This document shows positions 34,959-44,234 of a stretch of 64,000 bases of DNA, piece after piece. The notes beneath the pieces were generated by a model. The model was not told the origin of the DNA and searched no databases. It saw only the letters and a list, made by a program, of their open reading frames with translations. This DNA comes from Polyangium sp. 15x6. Lineage in GTDB: Bacteria; Myxococcota_A; Polyangia; Polyangiales; Polyangiaceae. The position numbers and the translations under genes were made by a program. The number at the start of each line of letters is the position of its first letter. The first letter of the stretch is position 1. The stretch lies in the NCBI RefSeq assembly GCF_029960785.1, contig NZ_JASBQE010000015.1:62001-126000 (forward strand), given 5' to 3'.

Positions 34959-36325
34959 GAAGCCCTCCCGTGCGATCCGAGGACCTGCTGGATGTCGATG
35001 CCCATCGCGCGCCCCGTCTCCTGAAGGACACGCGTCACCGCGGCCGGGTACGCCGCGACGAGCGCGCTGAACGCCTCGACGTCGTTGCCCGCCACCACGT
35101 TCACCTCACCGACCTGCGTCTGCGCCACGCGCGCCGCCGCGGCCGTCACGAGCTGCCGGAGCTGCTGGAGCACGTACGCGTCCTTCGCGAGCTGCCCTGC
35201 GGCCGCCCACTCCTGCGCCACGAGCCGGAGCGCCTCGGCCGTCGCCTTGCCGTTCTCCACCGTCGGCGCCGCCTCGCCGCGCGCCTTGAGCTCCTGCGCC
35301 TTGCGGTTCGCCTCGGCCGGCAGGATGACGTCGCAGTTGAGACGGAGTTTTTCGAGCTCGGCGCGCAGGGCCTGGAGCTCCTGCTCGGCCACGGCGCGCT
35401 CGGTCTCGGCCGCGATCTCGGCCTCGTTCTCGATCTGCTTCGCCTCGGCTTCGAGCTTGGCGCTCTCGGCGCGGTAGTTGTTGCGGCTCTGCACGATCAC
35501 CGTCTCGGCGCGCTTCGCCGCCGTCTCGGCCGCCTGCCGCGCCGCCGCTTGCGCCTCGGCCACCGCCTGGTTCGCTGCGTTCTCGGCGTTCGCCGCGTCG
35601 CGCAGCATCGTCGCGATCCGGCCGCGGCCGAGGTTCGCGAGGTAGTGCTGATCATCGGAGACGTGCTGGACCTTGAGCACGTCGAGCTCGAGCCCGAGCT
35701 TGTCGAAGTCGTCGCGCGCGTTCTCCACGAGCGTCTCGGCGAACTTCAGCCGATCCTCGTTCACCTCCTCGGGCGTGAGCTGCGAGATGACCTCGCGGAG
35801 CACGCCTTCGAGCGTCTGCTGCGCCGCGATCGAGATCTGCGTGGGCGTCGTGCCGAGGAAGCGCTCGACGGCGTTGCGCACGGCCGTGTCGTTGCTCGCG
35901 ATCTTCACGTTCGCGATCGCGTGCACGCTGAGCGGGATGCCGCCCTTCGAGTAGGCGTTGTGCACCTGCACCTCGACGGGGAACAGCCGCATGTCCATGC
36001 GGGCCACGCTCTCGAGGAAGGGCACGCGGAAGCCGCGGCCGCCGTGCAGGATCTTGTAGCCGCTCACCGTGCCGTCGGGCAGGACGTGCTTGCGGCCGCT
36101 GAAGACGAGGATTTCGTTCGGCCGGCAGATGAACAGGAACTGCCGCAGGACCGCCACGAAGATCCCGAAGAGCACGATGATGCCGCCCGCGGCGAGCAGC
36201 ACGAGGACGGCTTGATCGAGGTCGGGCGTCCCCGCGCCCGACGTCTCTGGATACGGACGGCTCGTGCGTCGCTGCTGCGCGTCGATCGACGCGAGGAGGG
36301 CACTGCCGAGAAGATGATACCCCAT
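34955..36325 (-). CDS. SPFH/flotillin-family membrane protein (copy 1)
   Basis: A 456-residue protein from the ATG at 36325; a longer in-frame start adds a non-hydrophobic, Arg-rich segment and is unlikely. The transmembrane helix is at ~residues 35-62 (QAVLVLLAAGGIIVLFGIFVAVL). The SPFH domain (FICRPNEILVFSGRKHVLPDGTVSGYKILHGGRGFRVPFLESVARMDMRLFPVEV) and an Ala/Glu-rich coiled coil follow. It is clearly a paralogue of the downstream SPFH protein, sharing the AYSKGGIPL and FLG segments. The pair may form hetero-oligomers organising membrane domains together with NfeD encoded upstream. Confidence 0.9.
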   Translation of the reverse strand: MGYHLLGSALLASIDAQQRRTSRPYPETSGAGTPDLDQAVLVLLAAGGIIVLFGIFVAVLRQFLFICRPNEILVFSGRKHVLPDGTVSGYKILHGGRGFRVPFLESVARMDMRLFPVEVQVHNAYSKGGIPLSVHAIANVKIASNDTAVRNAVERFLGTTPTQISIAAQQTLEGVLREVISQLTPEEVNEDRLKFAETLVENARDDFDKLGLELDVLKVQHVSDDQHYLANLGRGRIATMLRDAANAENAANQAVAEAQAAARQAAETAAKRAETVIVQSRNNYRAESAKLEAEAKQIENEAEIAAETERAVAEQELQALRAELEKLRLNCDVILPAEANRKAQELKARGEAAPTVENGKATAEALRLVAQEWAAAGQLAKDAYVLQQLRQLVTAAAARVAQTQVGEVNVVAGNDVEAFSALVAAYPAAVTRVLQETGRAMGIDIQQVLGSHGRAS

Positions 36326-36398
36326 CCGCCGAGCGTAGCAGGCATGACGCCGCGCCCGGTGCGTGATCGACCACGCGATCGCCCGATTTCCTGAGACC

Positions 36399-37004
36399 TC
36401 AAGCGAGCTCGGAGGGCCGCCGCGACACGCGCGCCACGTCGCCCTCCACGTCCTCCACGAGGACATGGTCGCCGCGCGCGATCTCCTCGCCGTCGCTGCG
36501 CGCGAGGATGTCGACGCTCTGCCCCTTCAAGACGATACGAATCTTGCCGACCTTGTCCTTGCCGACGGGCACGAGCACGCGCCCCACCGAGCCGCCGGCG
36601 TGGGTGACGTCCGCCGACGTCGACGCCGATCCTTGGGACACGAAACGAAATGCGAGCTGCGCGAAGAGGCCCGATGAGAGACCCGAGGTCGCCGCGAGCA
36701 CGAAGATCACGACGGGCCCCGCGAGCGCGAAGAGGTGCAGGAGCGAGCCCGACATGCCGAAGCCGAGGAGCGTGAAGACCCAGAACCGGAGCGAGAGAAA
36801 AAACGCCAGGATGTCACTGGCTCCCGTGCCCGCGGGCGTCGTGGTGAGCGCCTTGCCGGAGACGTCCTTCGCGAGGTCCTTGCCGCCGCCGTCGCTCGCG
36901 TCGTGCGCGTCGCCGGCGTCGGCGTCGCCCTTGCCCCCCGATACGATCTGCACGAGCAAGATGCCCAGACCGACGACCAGGGAGAAGAGGTAGACGAGGC
37001 CCAT
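36399..37004 (-). CDS. NfeD-like / SPFH-associated membrane protein
   Basis: A 201-residue protein from the ATG at 37004, chosen because the sequence then begins with a transmembrane segment (MGLVYLFSLVVGLGILLVQIVSGG). Two further hydrophobic helices follow (~residues 65-125), and the C-terminus is an OB-like beta domain (GRVLVPVGKDKVGKIRIVLKGQSVDILARSDGEEIARGDHVLVEDVEGDVARVSR), the NfeD/YuaF domain. It partners SPFH proteins in membrane domains. The gene heads the SPFH operon; an in-frame 42-bp tandem repeat lies directly upstream. Confidence 0.8.
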   Translation of the reverse strand: MGLVYLFSLVVGLGILLVQIVSGGKGDADAGDAHDASDGGGKDLAKDVSGKALTTTPAGTGASDILAFFLSLRFWVFTLLGFGMSGSLLHLFALAGPVVIFVLAATSGLSSGLFAQLAFRFVSQGSASTSADVTHAGGSVGRVLVPVGKDKVGKIRIVLKGQSVDILARSDGEEIARGDHVLVEDVEGDVARVSRRPSELA

Positions 37005-37070
37005 CGGCAAGAGAGTATCGCGATCGAAGGGCCGAACGATATGGATCGGCGACCGAGACGCCCGGTCGCC

Positions 37071-37218
37071 GATCCGTACGATCCGGATCGGCAACCTTGC
37101 CTCCAGGGAGGCGATCCCAACGATTCGGATCGGCAACCCGGGCTCCAGGGAGTCGATCCGAACGATCCGGATCGGCAACCCTGCCTCCAGGGAAGCGATC
37201 CGAACGATCCGGATCGGC
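37071..37218. repeat. 42-bp tandem repeat, three units plus a partial
   Basis: Units at 37071-37112, 37113-37154 and 37155-37196, with a partial copy to 37218 and a degenerate one before 37071. Each contains GATCCGGATCGG-like blocks and TCCAGGGA. A length of 42 makes it 14 codons. On the minus strand it is open in frame with the NfeD start and would encode LPIRIVRIDSLEPG-like units, but the ATG at 37004 begins the likely real protein. It lies between glnE and NfeD. No similar repeat was seen elsewhere in the window. Confidence 0.85.
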
Positions 37219-37229
37219 GATCGTGCGCC

Positions 37230-40205
37230 CTAGCTGCCGCGCAGCACGGCCTCGTAGACCTCGCGCACGCGCATCGTGACCTCCCGGTAGCGCGCGAGCA
37301 GCTCCACGGCGGCCTGCGCGCCCGGTCGATCACGGATGCCCATGCGCCGCGCCAGCGGCCAGAGGCCCGGCGCGCTCTCTTCGAGCAGGTGCGACGCGTC
37401 GGCGTGCACGATCCGGATGCGCCCGCCGAGCTTGCGCAGGAACGCATATCCATCCCGCAACGCCTCGGCCTGATCCGGCGAGAGCTTGCCCGACGCCGCG
37501 AGCGCCTCGATCGCGAGCGCCGTCTCCGTGGTGCGTACGCCGGGATCCGCGCCGCTCAACATCTGCAAGAACTGCACGCAGAGCTCGAGCTCGAAGAGCC
37601 CGCCGCGCCCGAGCTTGAGGTCGTATCGGCCATGCCGCTCCAGCGAGAGCTCCTGCTCCATGCGCCCGCGGAGCCGGCGGAGCTCGTCGGCGACCCGCGC
37701 CGGATCCCCCGGCATCGCGTAGGCCGCCGCGTGCGCGATCTCGATGGCCCGCGCCCCGAGCTCGACGTCACCCGCCACGGCGCGCGCCCGCAAGAGCGCG
37801 AGGCGCTCCCAGGCCGCGGCCTCGACGTGCGGCGTGTCCGGCCCCTTCGCGTGGTAGCGCGCGAAGGCGTCGATCGACGTGACGAGCAAGCCCTGGTTGC
37901 CCGAGGGCCGGAGGCGCGTGTCGAGCTCGTAGCCGGGCCCTGCGGGATGGAGGATCGAGATCAAGCGGATCACGCGGCGCGCCGAGCGCGCGAAGAACGC
38001 GTCGGGATCCGCGCCGGCCGGGGCCTTCTCCGGATCGAAGAGGAAGAGGACGTCGAGGTCCGAGCCGTAGCCGATCTCGCGCCCGCCGAGCGTGCCGACG
38101 GCGAGCACGGAGAGGCCTCGCACGGGCTCGCCTTCCGGCGTGCCGAGCGCATGCCGCGTCGCCGCTTCGAGCGAGGCATCCGCGAGCTCCGAGAGCACGT
38201 AGCCGACCTCGCGCGGGCCGAGCTCGCTCGCGAGATCCGCGAGGCCCACGTCGATCACGACACGCGCCTTCGCCTGGCGGAGCGCGCGGACGAGCTGCTC
38301 GTCGGGATCCTCGTCCGCCGTCGCGGCCTCGCGCTTGGCCTGTTCGAGCTCCGCGCGCACGGACGCGCGCGTCGGGACGCCACGCGCGAACAGGATGCGA
38401 TCGCCGTGCTCGGGGTGCTGCACGAGCGCCTCGGCGAGGAACGCGCTGCCCCCGATCGCCTCGACGAGCCTTCGCACGAGGCGCGGCTCGTCGCCGAGGA
38501 AACGCAGGTACACGCCGGGATGACGGAGCCGCGTGAAGAGCCGGCGTAACGTGCGCGCGGCCTGCTCGGGATCGGCCGCGTCGGCCACGGCGTCGAGGAC
38601 CGCCTCGCCGAGCCGAGGATACGCCTCGCGGCTGCGCGCGCCGAGCACGGCGTCCGGGCGGCGCGAGAGGTCGAAGAGATCCCGCGCGACGTCACCCCAG
38701 CGCTCGACGGTCTCGAGGGCATCGGTCGCTTCGGGCGTCGCGCCGGGCAAGGAGACCTGCGCGACGCGGCGGAAGGCCGCCTCGAACGCCGCGGCGTCGC
38801 CGTCGTCGAGCGCGGCGAGGGCCTCGGCCCAGGGGGAGGGCGCAGGCGCGCCGTCGGGCACGAGCGAGCGAAAGCGCTCTTCGACGCGGCGGAGGTGTTT
38901 TGCCAGGTCGACCTCGAACGCCTCCGCGGATGCGAAGCCGAGCGCCCGCGCGAGCCTGCCTGCGGACTCAGCGTCCGCGGGCCAGACGTGCGTCTGCAGG
39001 CCCGTGGCGAGCTGCACGGCGTGCTCGGCGCGGCGGAGCACGAGGTAGGCCTCGGCGATCTCGCGCGCCTCGCGATCGGTCACGAACCCGGCCGCGCGCA
39101 GGCGCCGGAGCCCATCGAGCGTGCCCTTCACGCGGAGGCGCGCCTCGCGGCCGCCCCAGATGAGGAGCAGCGTCTGCACGAAAAACTCCGCCTCGCGGAT
39201 GCCGCCCGATCCGAGCTTCAGATCCCGCCCCGGCTCGCGCGAGAGCTCGGTCCGCGCCCGCTGCACGAGCTTCGTCATCTCGACGGCGATCGTCGGATCG
39301 ACGCGCCTGCGCCACACGAACGGCTCGAGCGCGGCGAGCACCTCGTCGCCGAAGTCGAGGTCCCCCGCGATGGGCCGCGCGCGCACGAGCGCCGCGCGCT
39401 CCCACGTCCGCCCGAACGACTCGTAATACCGCTCGGCCGCGGCGAGCGAGTTGACGAGCGGCCCGCTCCGCCCCTCGGGCCGCAAGCGCAGATCCACGCG
39501 CCACACGAACCCGTCCGCGGTCACGTCTTCGAGCGACGCCGTCACGCGCCGCGCGACACGCGTCCAGAAGTCGTGGAGCGGGAGCGTCTCGCCGCCGCCC
39601 TGCGAGCACCCGCCCTCGTCGGTGTCGTAGAAGAACACGAGATCGACGTCGGATCCCACGTTGAGCTCGCCCCCGCCGAGCTTGCCCATGCCGAGCACCA
39701 CGAACCGCGCGGGCGCGCCGCTGTCGCGCCGCGGAGGACCGAACCGCGCCGAGAGCTGCGCGATCGCGGCCTTCACGGCCGCGTCGATCGTCACCTCCGC
39801 GAGCACCGCGATCTCCTGCGACGTCACATCGACGTCGGCGCCCCCGAGCGAAGGTGGCAAGAGCTCGCGCAGCGCCACGCGGATCCGCTCTTCCCGCGCG
39901 AATCTCCGCAGCTCCCGCGCCACGCGCTCGCCGTCGTCGCCGTCCCCGATCCGCGCCCGGAGCCTCGCGACGAGCCCGGCGTGATCCCGCGCGGCCTGGT
40001 GCCCCTCGGCCGCGATCGTCTCGACGATCTCGGGCGACGCTTCGAGCGCGGGAGCGAGGCCCGGGTAAGCGCTCGCGAGCAGCACGGCGAGGGCGAAGCC
40101 GACCGAGCCGGGTTCGAGCCGCTCGGCGAAACGCGCGGCGTAGATCTCGGCGCGCCGCCGATCGACCCGCTGCGCGAGGGCGTGGAGCCGGGAGCGCCGG
40201 AGCAT
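37230..40205 (-). CDS. glnE: bifunctional glutamine synthetase adenylyltransferase/deadenylase
   Basis: A 991-residue protein, close to the usual ~950. Two homologous nucleotidyltransferase halves are present: the first with GKLGGGELNVGSDVDLVFFYDTDEGG, the second with GTLGGREIGYGSDLDVLFLFDPEKA. The two GSD-x-D motifs supply the metal ligands, and both halves have the associated helical regions. The enzyme adds AMP to, and removes it from, glutamine synthetase according to PII signalling. The ATG at 40205 starts with MLRRSRLHALAQ; longer open frames upstream are not protein-like. It is followed by the NfeD gene with a 225-base gap. Confidence 0.94.
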   Translation of the reverse strand: MLRRSRLHALAQRVDRRRAEIYAARFAERLEPGSVGFALAVLLASAYPGLAPALEASPEIVETIAAEGHQAARDHAGLVARLRARIGDGDDGERVARELRRFAREERIRVALRELLPPSLGGADVDVTSQEIAVLAEVTIDAAVKAAIAQLSARFGPPRRDSGAPARFVVLGMGKLGGGELNVGSDVDLVFFYDTDEGGCSQGGGETLPLHDFWTRVARRVTASLEDVTADGFVWRVDLRLRPEGRSGPLVNSLAAAERYYESFGRTWERAALVRARPIAGDLDFGDEVLAALEPFVWRRRVDPTIAVEMTKLVQRARTELSREPGRDLKLGSGGIREAEFFVQTLLLIWGGREARLRVKGTLDGLRRLRAAGFVTDREAREIAEAYLVLRRAEHAVQLATGLQTHVWPADAESAGRLARALGFASAEAFEVDLAKHLRRVEERFRSLVPDGAPAPSPWAEALAALDDGDAAAFEAAFRRVAQVSLPGATPEATDALETVERWGDVARDLFDLSRRPDAVLGARSREAYPRLGEAVLDAVADAADPEQAARTLRRLFTRLRHPGVYLRFLGDEPRLVRRLVEAIGGSAFLAEALVQHPEHGDRILFARGVPTRASVRAELEQAKREAATADEDPDEQLVRALRQAKARVVIDVGLADLASELGPREVGYVLSELADASLEAATRHALGTPEGEPVRGLSVLAVGTLGGREIGYGSDLDVLFLFDPEKAPAGADPDAFFARSARRVIRLISILHPAGPGYELDTRLRPSGNQGLLVTSIDAFARYHAKGPDTPHVEAAAWERLALLRARAVAGDVELGARAIEIAHAAAYAMPGDPARVADELRRLRGRMEQELSLERHGRYDLKLGRGGLFELELCVQFLQMLSGADPGVRTTETALAIEALAASGKLSPDQAEALRDGYAFLRKLGGRIRIVHADASHLLEESAPGLWPLARRMGIRDRPGAQAAVELLARYREVTMRVREVYEAVLRGS

Positions 40206-40358
40206 CGGAAGGCCGCAACGTAGCAGCGACGCGCGTCCGGCGCCTCGTCTCGTTTTTTCCTTCTTCCTCGGGGCCGCGCCGAGCAGGCGGGGCGGAAGCA
40301 TCGCCGATCTCCCTCCCGTCGATCCCGATGCGCCTTGGCGAGTCTCCGCCCACCTCCT

Positions 40359-41036
40359 ATGCTCCGCTGCGTGCGTCTCCTCTGCCTGTCCGACATCCAT
40401 GGACGCGCGGATGCGCTCTCCGCCGTGCTCGCGGTGGCCGAGCGCCGCGGCTACTCGAAGATCCTCGTCGCCGGCGATCTCTGCTTTCCCGGCCCCGATC
40501 CGCTCGAGACGTGGCGTCGCCTCACGCAGATACAGGCCATCCTGGTCCAGGGCACCGGCGATCGCGCGCTCGCGACACTCGACATCAGCAAGGTCGTCCC
40601 GAAGAGCCCTCATGAGCGCTCGCGGCTCGAGCGCCTCTCCGCGGTGCGCACCGAGCTCGGCCAGCTCATCCTCGCGCGGCTCGGCCGGCTCCCCACGACC
40701 CACCGGATGAACCTCGAAGACGGCAGCGAGCTCCTGCTCGTCCACGGATCCCCGGTCGATCCGTTCGAGCCGTTCTCCCACGACATGACGGACGAGGAGA
40801 TGGCGGCCCTGCTCGGCGACGACCCGGCGGACGTGATCGTCTGCGGCGGCTCGCACGTGCCGTTCGACCGCATGGTCCAGGGCGTGCGGATCGTGAACGT
40901 GGGCAGCGTCGGCGAAGCCCCGGGCGGCGAGGGCGCAGGGCAAGGCTTTTCGCATGCCGATGTCACGCTCCTCGAGACCAGCATCGCCGGCGTCGAGGTC
41001 GAGCAGATCTCCGTCCCCCTCGGGAAGGCGGCTTAG
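40359..41036 (+). CDS. YfcE-like metallophosphoesterase
   Basis: A 225-residue calcineurin-like phosphoesterase. Metal-binding motifs: LSDIHGRAD (D-x-H), AGDLCF, GTGDRA, VHGSP and CGGSHVPF (terminal HxP-type). The ATG at 40359 is preferred over a TTG eight codons upstream because the sequence then starts with LRCVRLLCLSDIHG. It is divergent from glnE. The last ~60 residues (VNVGSVGEAPGGEGAGQGFSHADVTLLE) are typical for the family. The substrate is not known. Confidence 0.9.
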   Translation: MLRCVRLLCLSDIHGRADALSAVLAVAERRGYSKILVAGDLCFPGPDPLETWRRLTQIQAILVQGTGDRALATLDISKVVPKSPHERSRLERLSAVRTELGQLILARLGRLPTTHRMNLEDGSELLLVHGSPVDPFEPFSHDMTDEEMAALLGDDPADVIVCGGSHVPFDRMVQGVRIVNVGSVGEAPGGEGAGQGFSHADVTLLETSIAGVEVEQISVPLGKAA

Positions 41037-41174
41037 TGAGGGCGCGGCGAACCCATCGGCGTTTCAGTCGGCTGGCTTTCTTTCATCTTCTTGTAACCCC
41101 GAGAAACCACACCGTCCCTGCACGGTAGCCGTTCCCAAACGACGACGTGCAGCGCTATGATGTAGTTTGGCAGC

Positions 41175-42104
41175 ATGAACAGCGGGCCGCCTGACGACGA
41201 TATCGAAGCCACGCGGGTCGCCCACGTGAAGGAGCTCCAGGACGAGCTCAGGGCTCGATCGCAGCGTGATCGCGCCTATCTCATCGTGCTCGTCGGCTCG
41301 AACGTCGGCGAGATGTTCGAGGTCGAGTTTCCGGAGACCGTCCTGGGCCGCGGGGCGAACGCCACGGTGCGTCTGAACGACGACGGCATCTCGCGTCGGC
41401 ACGCGCGGCTCGTCCGCGCCGGCAACGACGTGGTGCTGGAAGATCTCAACAGCTCGAACGGCACCTCGGTGAACGGCGAGAACATCAGCCAGCGCATCCT
41501 GCGCGACGGCGACAAGATCCGCCTGGGATCGACCACGATCCTCAAGTTCACCTACCACGACCACCTCGACGTCAGCTTCCAGCAGCAGATGATCGATGCG
41601 GCGCTGCGCGACGGGCTGACGAAGGCGTTCAACAAGCGCTACTTCCTGAGCCGCCTCGAGACCGAGATCGCCTACGCGAAGCGGCACCGCGCGCCGCTCT
41701 CGCTCGTGATGTTCGACGTCGACCACTTCAAGCGCGTGAACGACACGTACGGCCACCTCGCCGGCGACTACGTGCTCACGAAGATCTCGAAGCTGACGAT
41801 GAACACGGTGCGGACCGAGGACGTCTTCGCGCGCTACGGCGGCGAGGAGTTCGGCGTGATCTGTCGCGGTGTGTCGCTCGGCAACGCGGGCATCCTCGGC
41901 GAGCGGCTGCGCTCGGCCGTGGAGACCGCGTCGTTCGAGCACGAGGGGACGCGTATCCCCATCACGATCAGCGTCGGCGTCGCCGCGAGCCCGGATCTGC
42001 CGGTGGAGACGCCCGAGCAGCTCATCGCCGCCGCCGACGAGGCGCTCTACCAGGCGAAGCGGACGGGTCGAAACCGCGTCCTCCTGAAGCACGGGACAGG
42101 CTGA
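41175..42104 (+). CDS. FHA-domain diguanylate cyclase
   Basis: A 309-residue protein. Residues ~37-125 are an FHA domain (VLGRGANATVRLNDDGISRRHARLVRAG, EDLNSSNGTSVNG), which binds phosphothreonine. Residues ~150-305 are a GGDEF domain with the active-site signature GGEEF and the usual Mg-binding DVDHFKRVNDTYGHLAGD. It would make cyclic di-GMP, probably controlled by a Ser/Thr kinase through the FHA domain. The ATG is isolated; the stop lies 8 bases before the converging trpA. Confidence 0.94.
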   Translation: MNSGPPDDDIEATRVAHVKELQDELRARSQRDRAYLIVLVGSNVGEMFEVEFPETVLGRGANATVRLNDDGISRRHARLVRAGNDVVLEDLNSSNGTSVNGENISQRILRDGDKIRLGSTTILKFTYHDHLDVSFQQQMIDAALRDGLTKAFNKRYFLSRLETEIAYAKRHRAPLSLVMFDVDHFKRVNDTYGHLAGDYVLTKISKLTMNTVRTEDVFARYGGEEFGVICRGVSLGNAGILGERLRSAVETASFEHEGTRIPITISVGVAASPDLPVETPEQLIAAADEALYQAKRTGRNRVLLKHGTG

Positions 42105-42112
42105 CAGGCTTT

Positions 42113-42949
42113 CTACGCGGGTTCGTCGAGGGCCCGTCGCAGATCGCCGACGAAGGAACGGACGACGCGCCGTTGTTCGTCGCCGCTCGCGGCCTGCTCG
42201 ATGCGCCGCGCGAGCGCGGTGCCGACGACGACGCCATCAGCGCCGCCGGTCGCCTCGCCCGCCGCGAGCCTCGCGCTCACGCCGCTGTCGATGCCGAAGC
42301 CGACGAGCACGGGCCGATCGAACGACCGACGCATCGCCTCGGCATCCCGCGCAGCCGCGGCGAGATCCGACGGGCTCGCCCCCGTCACGCCCGTCATCGA
42401 GATCGAGTACACGAACGCGCGAGGCGCGCCGTCGAGCGGCATGGAAGCGCGCCGGATCGCCTCGACCCGCGCCGCGTGGCTCGTCGGTGAGACGAGCGGC
42501 ACCACGCCGAGCCCCTCGGCCGCGCACGCGCCTCGGAGCGGCCCCGCCTCCTCGGGCGGCAGATCCACGACGAGCAGCGCATCCACGCCGGCCTCGCGCG
42601 CGAGCCGCGCGACCTTTGCTTCCCCCGCGACGAGCACGGGGTTGTAGTACGTGAACAGGACGAGCGGCGCTTCCGAGCGAGCGCGGATGCGCGACGCCAC
42701 GTCGAGCACGCGTTCGAGCGTCGCGCCCGCCGCGATCGCTCGCTCCGCCGCGCGCGCGAGCGTCGGGCCGTCGGCGGTGGGATCACTGAACGGCACGCCG
42801 AGCTCGAGGATGTCGGCGCCCGCGTCGATCGCCTCGACCGCGAGGAAGCCCGACGCCTCGAGCGAAGGATCCCCGACGCAGAGGTACACGCAGAGCGCCT
42901 TCCGGCCCGCGCGACGGAGCTCGACGAAGCGCTGATCGATCCGGTGCAT
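42113..42949 (-). CDS. trpA: tryptophan synthase alpha subunit
   Basis: A 278-residue TIM-barrel enzyme. Key segments include LCVYLCVGDPSLEASGFLAVEAIDAGADILELGVPFSDPTADGPTLARAAERAIAAG (with the catalytic Glu in ELGVPFSDP and Asp in the next strand), LVLFTYYNPVLVAGEAK, and VYSISMTGVTGA, and GFGIDSGVSARLA near the end. It cleaves indole-3-glycerol phosphate to indole. The ATG overlaps the trpB stop (TGATG), so the two subunits are coupled as usual. Confidence 0.95.
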   Translation of the reverse strand: MHRIDQRFVELRRAGRKALCVYLCVGDPSLEASGFLAVEAIDAGADILELGVPFSDPTADGPTLARAAERAIAAGATLERVLDVASRIRARSEAPLVLFTYYNPVLVAGEAKVARLAREAGVDALLVVDLPPEEAGPLRGACAAEGLGVVPLVSPTSHAARVEAIRRASMPLDGAPRAFVYSISMTGVTGASPSDLAAAARDAEAMRRSFDRPVLVGFGIDSGVSARLAAGEATGGADGVVVGTALARRIEQAASGDEQRRVVRSFVGDLRRALDEPA

Positions 42950-44151
42950 CACTTCCCTCCGCCGTACGCCGTGATCGTGTCCAGGTCCTTGTCGCCGCGG
43001 CCCGAGAGGCAGACGAGGATCCGCGCAGGCCGTCCCCTCGCCTCGGCCTCGCGCCGCGCGATCGCCCCGATCGCCGCGAACGCGTGCGCCGTCTCCAGCG
43101 CGACCACGATGCCTTCGGCGCGCGCGACCTCCCGCGCCGCGTCGAGCGCCTCCGTGTCCGTCGCCGAGACGTACGTCGCGCGCCCCGTGTCGCGCAGCCG
43201 CGCGTGCTCCGGCCCCACGCCTGGATAGTCGAGGCCCGCGCTCACCGAGTGCGCCTCGTTCACCTGCCCCGCGTCGTCGCAGAGCACGTACGTCTTCGCC
43301 CCGTGCAGCACGCCGACGCGCCCGCGCGAGAGCGTGGCCGCGTGCTTGTCCGTGTCGAGCCCGTGTCCCGCGGCCTCGACGCCGTAGAGCGACACGCTCG
43401 GATCGCCCTCGAACGCCTTGAAGATCCCGATCGCGTTCGAGCCGCCGCCCACGCACGCGATCACCGCGTCCGGTAGCGCCCCGCGATCCAGGCACGACGC
43501 GCGCGCCTCGTCGCCGATGATCCGCTGCAGCGACGCAACGAGCGTGGGATACGGGTGCGGTCCCGCCGCACTGCCGACGCAGTAGTACGTCGTGCGCACG
43601 TTCGTCACCCAGTCGCGCAGCGCCTCGTTCATCGCGTCCTTCAGCGTCCGCGATCCCGACTCCACCGGCACCACGCGCGCCCCGAGCAGCCGCATGCGCG
43701 CGACGTTCGGCGCCTGCCGCTCCATGTCGAGCGCGCCCTGGTAGACCTCGCACGGTAGGCCGAGGAGCGCCGCCGCCGTCGCCGTCGCGACGCCGTGCTG
43801 CCCCGCGCCCGTCTCCGCGATGATCCGCGTCTTGCCCATCGCCTTCGCGAGCAAGAGCTGGCCGAGCGCGTTGTTGATCTTGTGCGCCCCCGTGTGACAG
43901 AGGTCCTCGCGCTTGAGCAGGAGCTCCGCGATCGCGCCTCCGTCGGGATCGATCCGCCGCGCGAGCCGCTTCGCCTCCGTCAGGGGCGTCGGCCGCCCGA
44001 CATAGCTCCGCAAGAGCTCGTGGAGCTCCGCCTGGAACGAAGGCGCCGGCAAGATCTCCTGCCGCGCGCGATCGAGTTCCTCGAGCGCGGGCACGAGCGT
44101 CTCTGCGACGAAGCGCCCTCCGAACTGTCCGAAATACCCTGCCCCGAGCAC
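42949..44151 (-). CDS. trpB: tryptophan synthase beta subunit
   Basis: A 400-residue PLP enzyme. The PLP-lysine segment is HKINNAL; the [16 protein letters not shown] and [13 protein letters not shown] motifs are all present. It condenses indole with serine to tryptophan. The GTG start at 44151 is the expected place, giving [14 protein letters not shown] at the N-terminus. A 12-bp-stem hairpin (44160-44191) lies directly before the start and covers the apparent ribosome-binding sequence. The upstream neighbour is an M13 peptidase, not another trp gene. Confidence 0.95.
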   Translation of the reverse strand: MLGAGYFGQFGGRFVAETLVPALEELDRARQEILPAPSFQAELHELLRSYVGRPTPLTEAKRLARRIDPDGGAIAELLLKREDLCHTGAHKINNALGQLLLAKAMGKTRIIAETGAGQHGVATATAAALLGLPCEVYQGALDMERQAPNVARMRLLGARVVPVESGSRTLKDAMNEALRDWVTNVRTTYYCVGSAAGPHPYPTLVASLQRIIGDEARASCLDRGALPDAVIACVGGGSNAIGIFKAFEGDPSVSLYGVEAAGHGLDTDKHAATLSRGRVGVLHGAKTYVLCDDAGQVNEAHSVSAGLDYPGVGPEHARLRDTGRATYVSATDTEALDAAREVARAEGIVVALETAHAFAAIGAIARREAEARGRPARILVCLSGRGDKDLDTITAYGGGK

Positions 44152-44159
44152 CCGAGAAG

Positions 44160-44191
44160 CCTGCTCGCCCGCGTACTACCGGGCGAGCAGG
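44160..44191. promoter_or_regulatory. hairpin covering the trpB ribosome-binding site
   Basis: A perfect 12-bp stem, CCTGCTCGCCCG with CGGGCGAGCAGG, has an 8-base loop. On the minus strand the 3' arm ends in GAGCAGG, the nearest purine-rich site 8 bases before the GTG. It could terminate the peptidase transcript or regulate trpB translation. There is no following T-run. Confidence 0.5.
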
Positions 44192-44234
44192 TCCTTCCTG
44201 AAAGGCGCGTGCAGCGCGCCCCGCGGCGCGCAGG

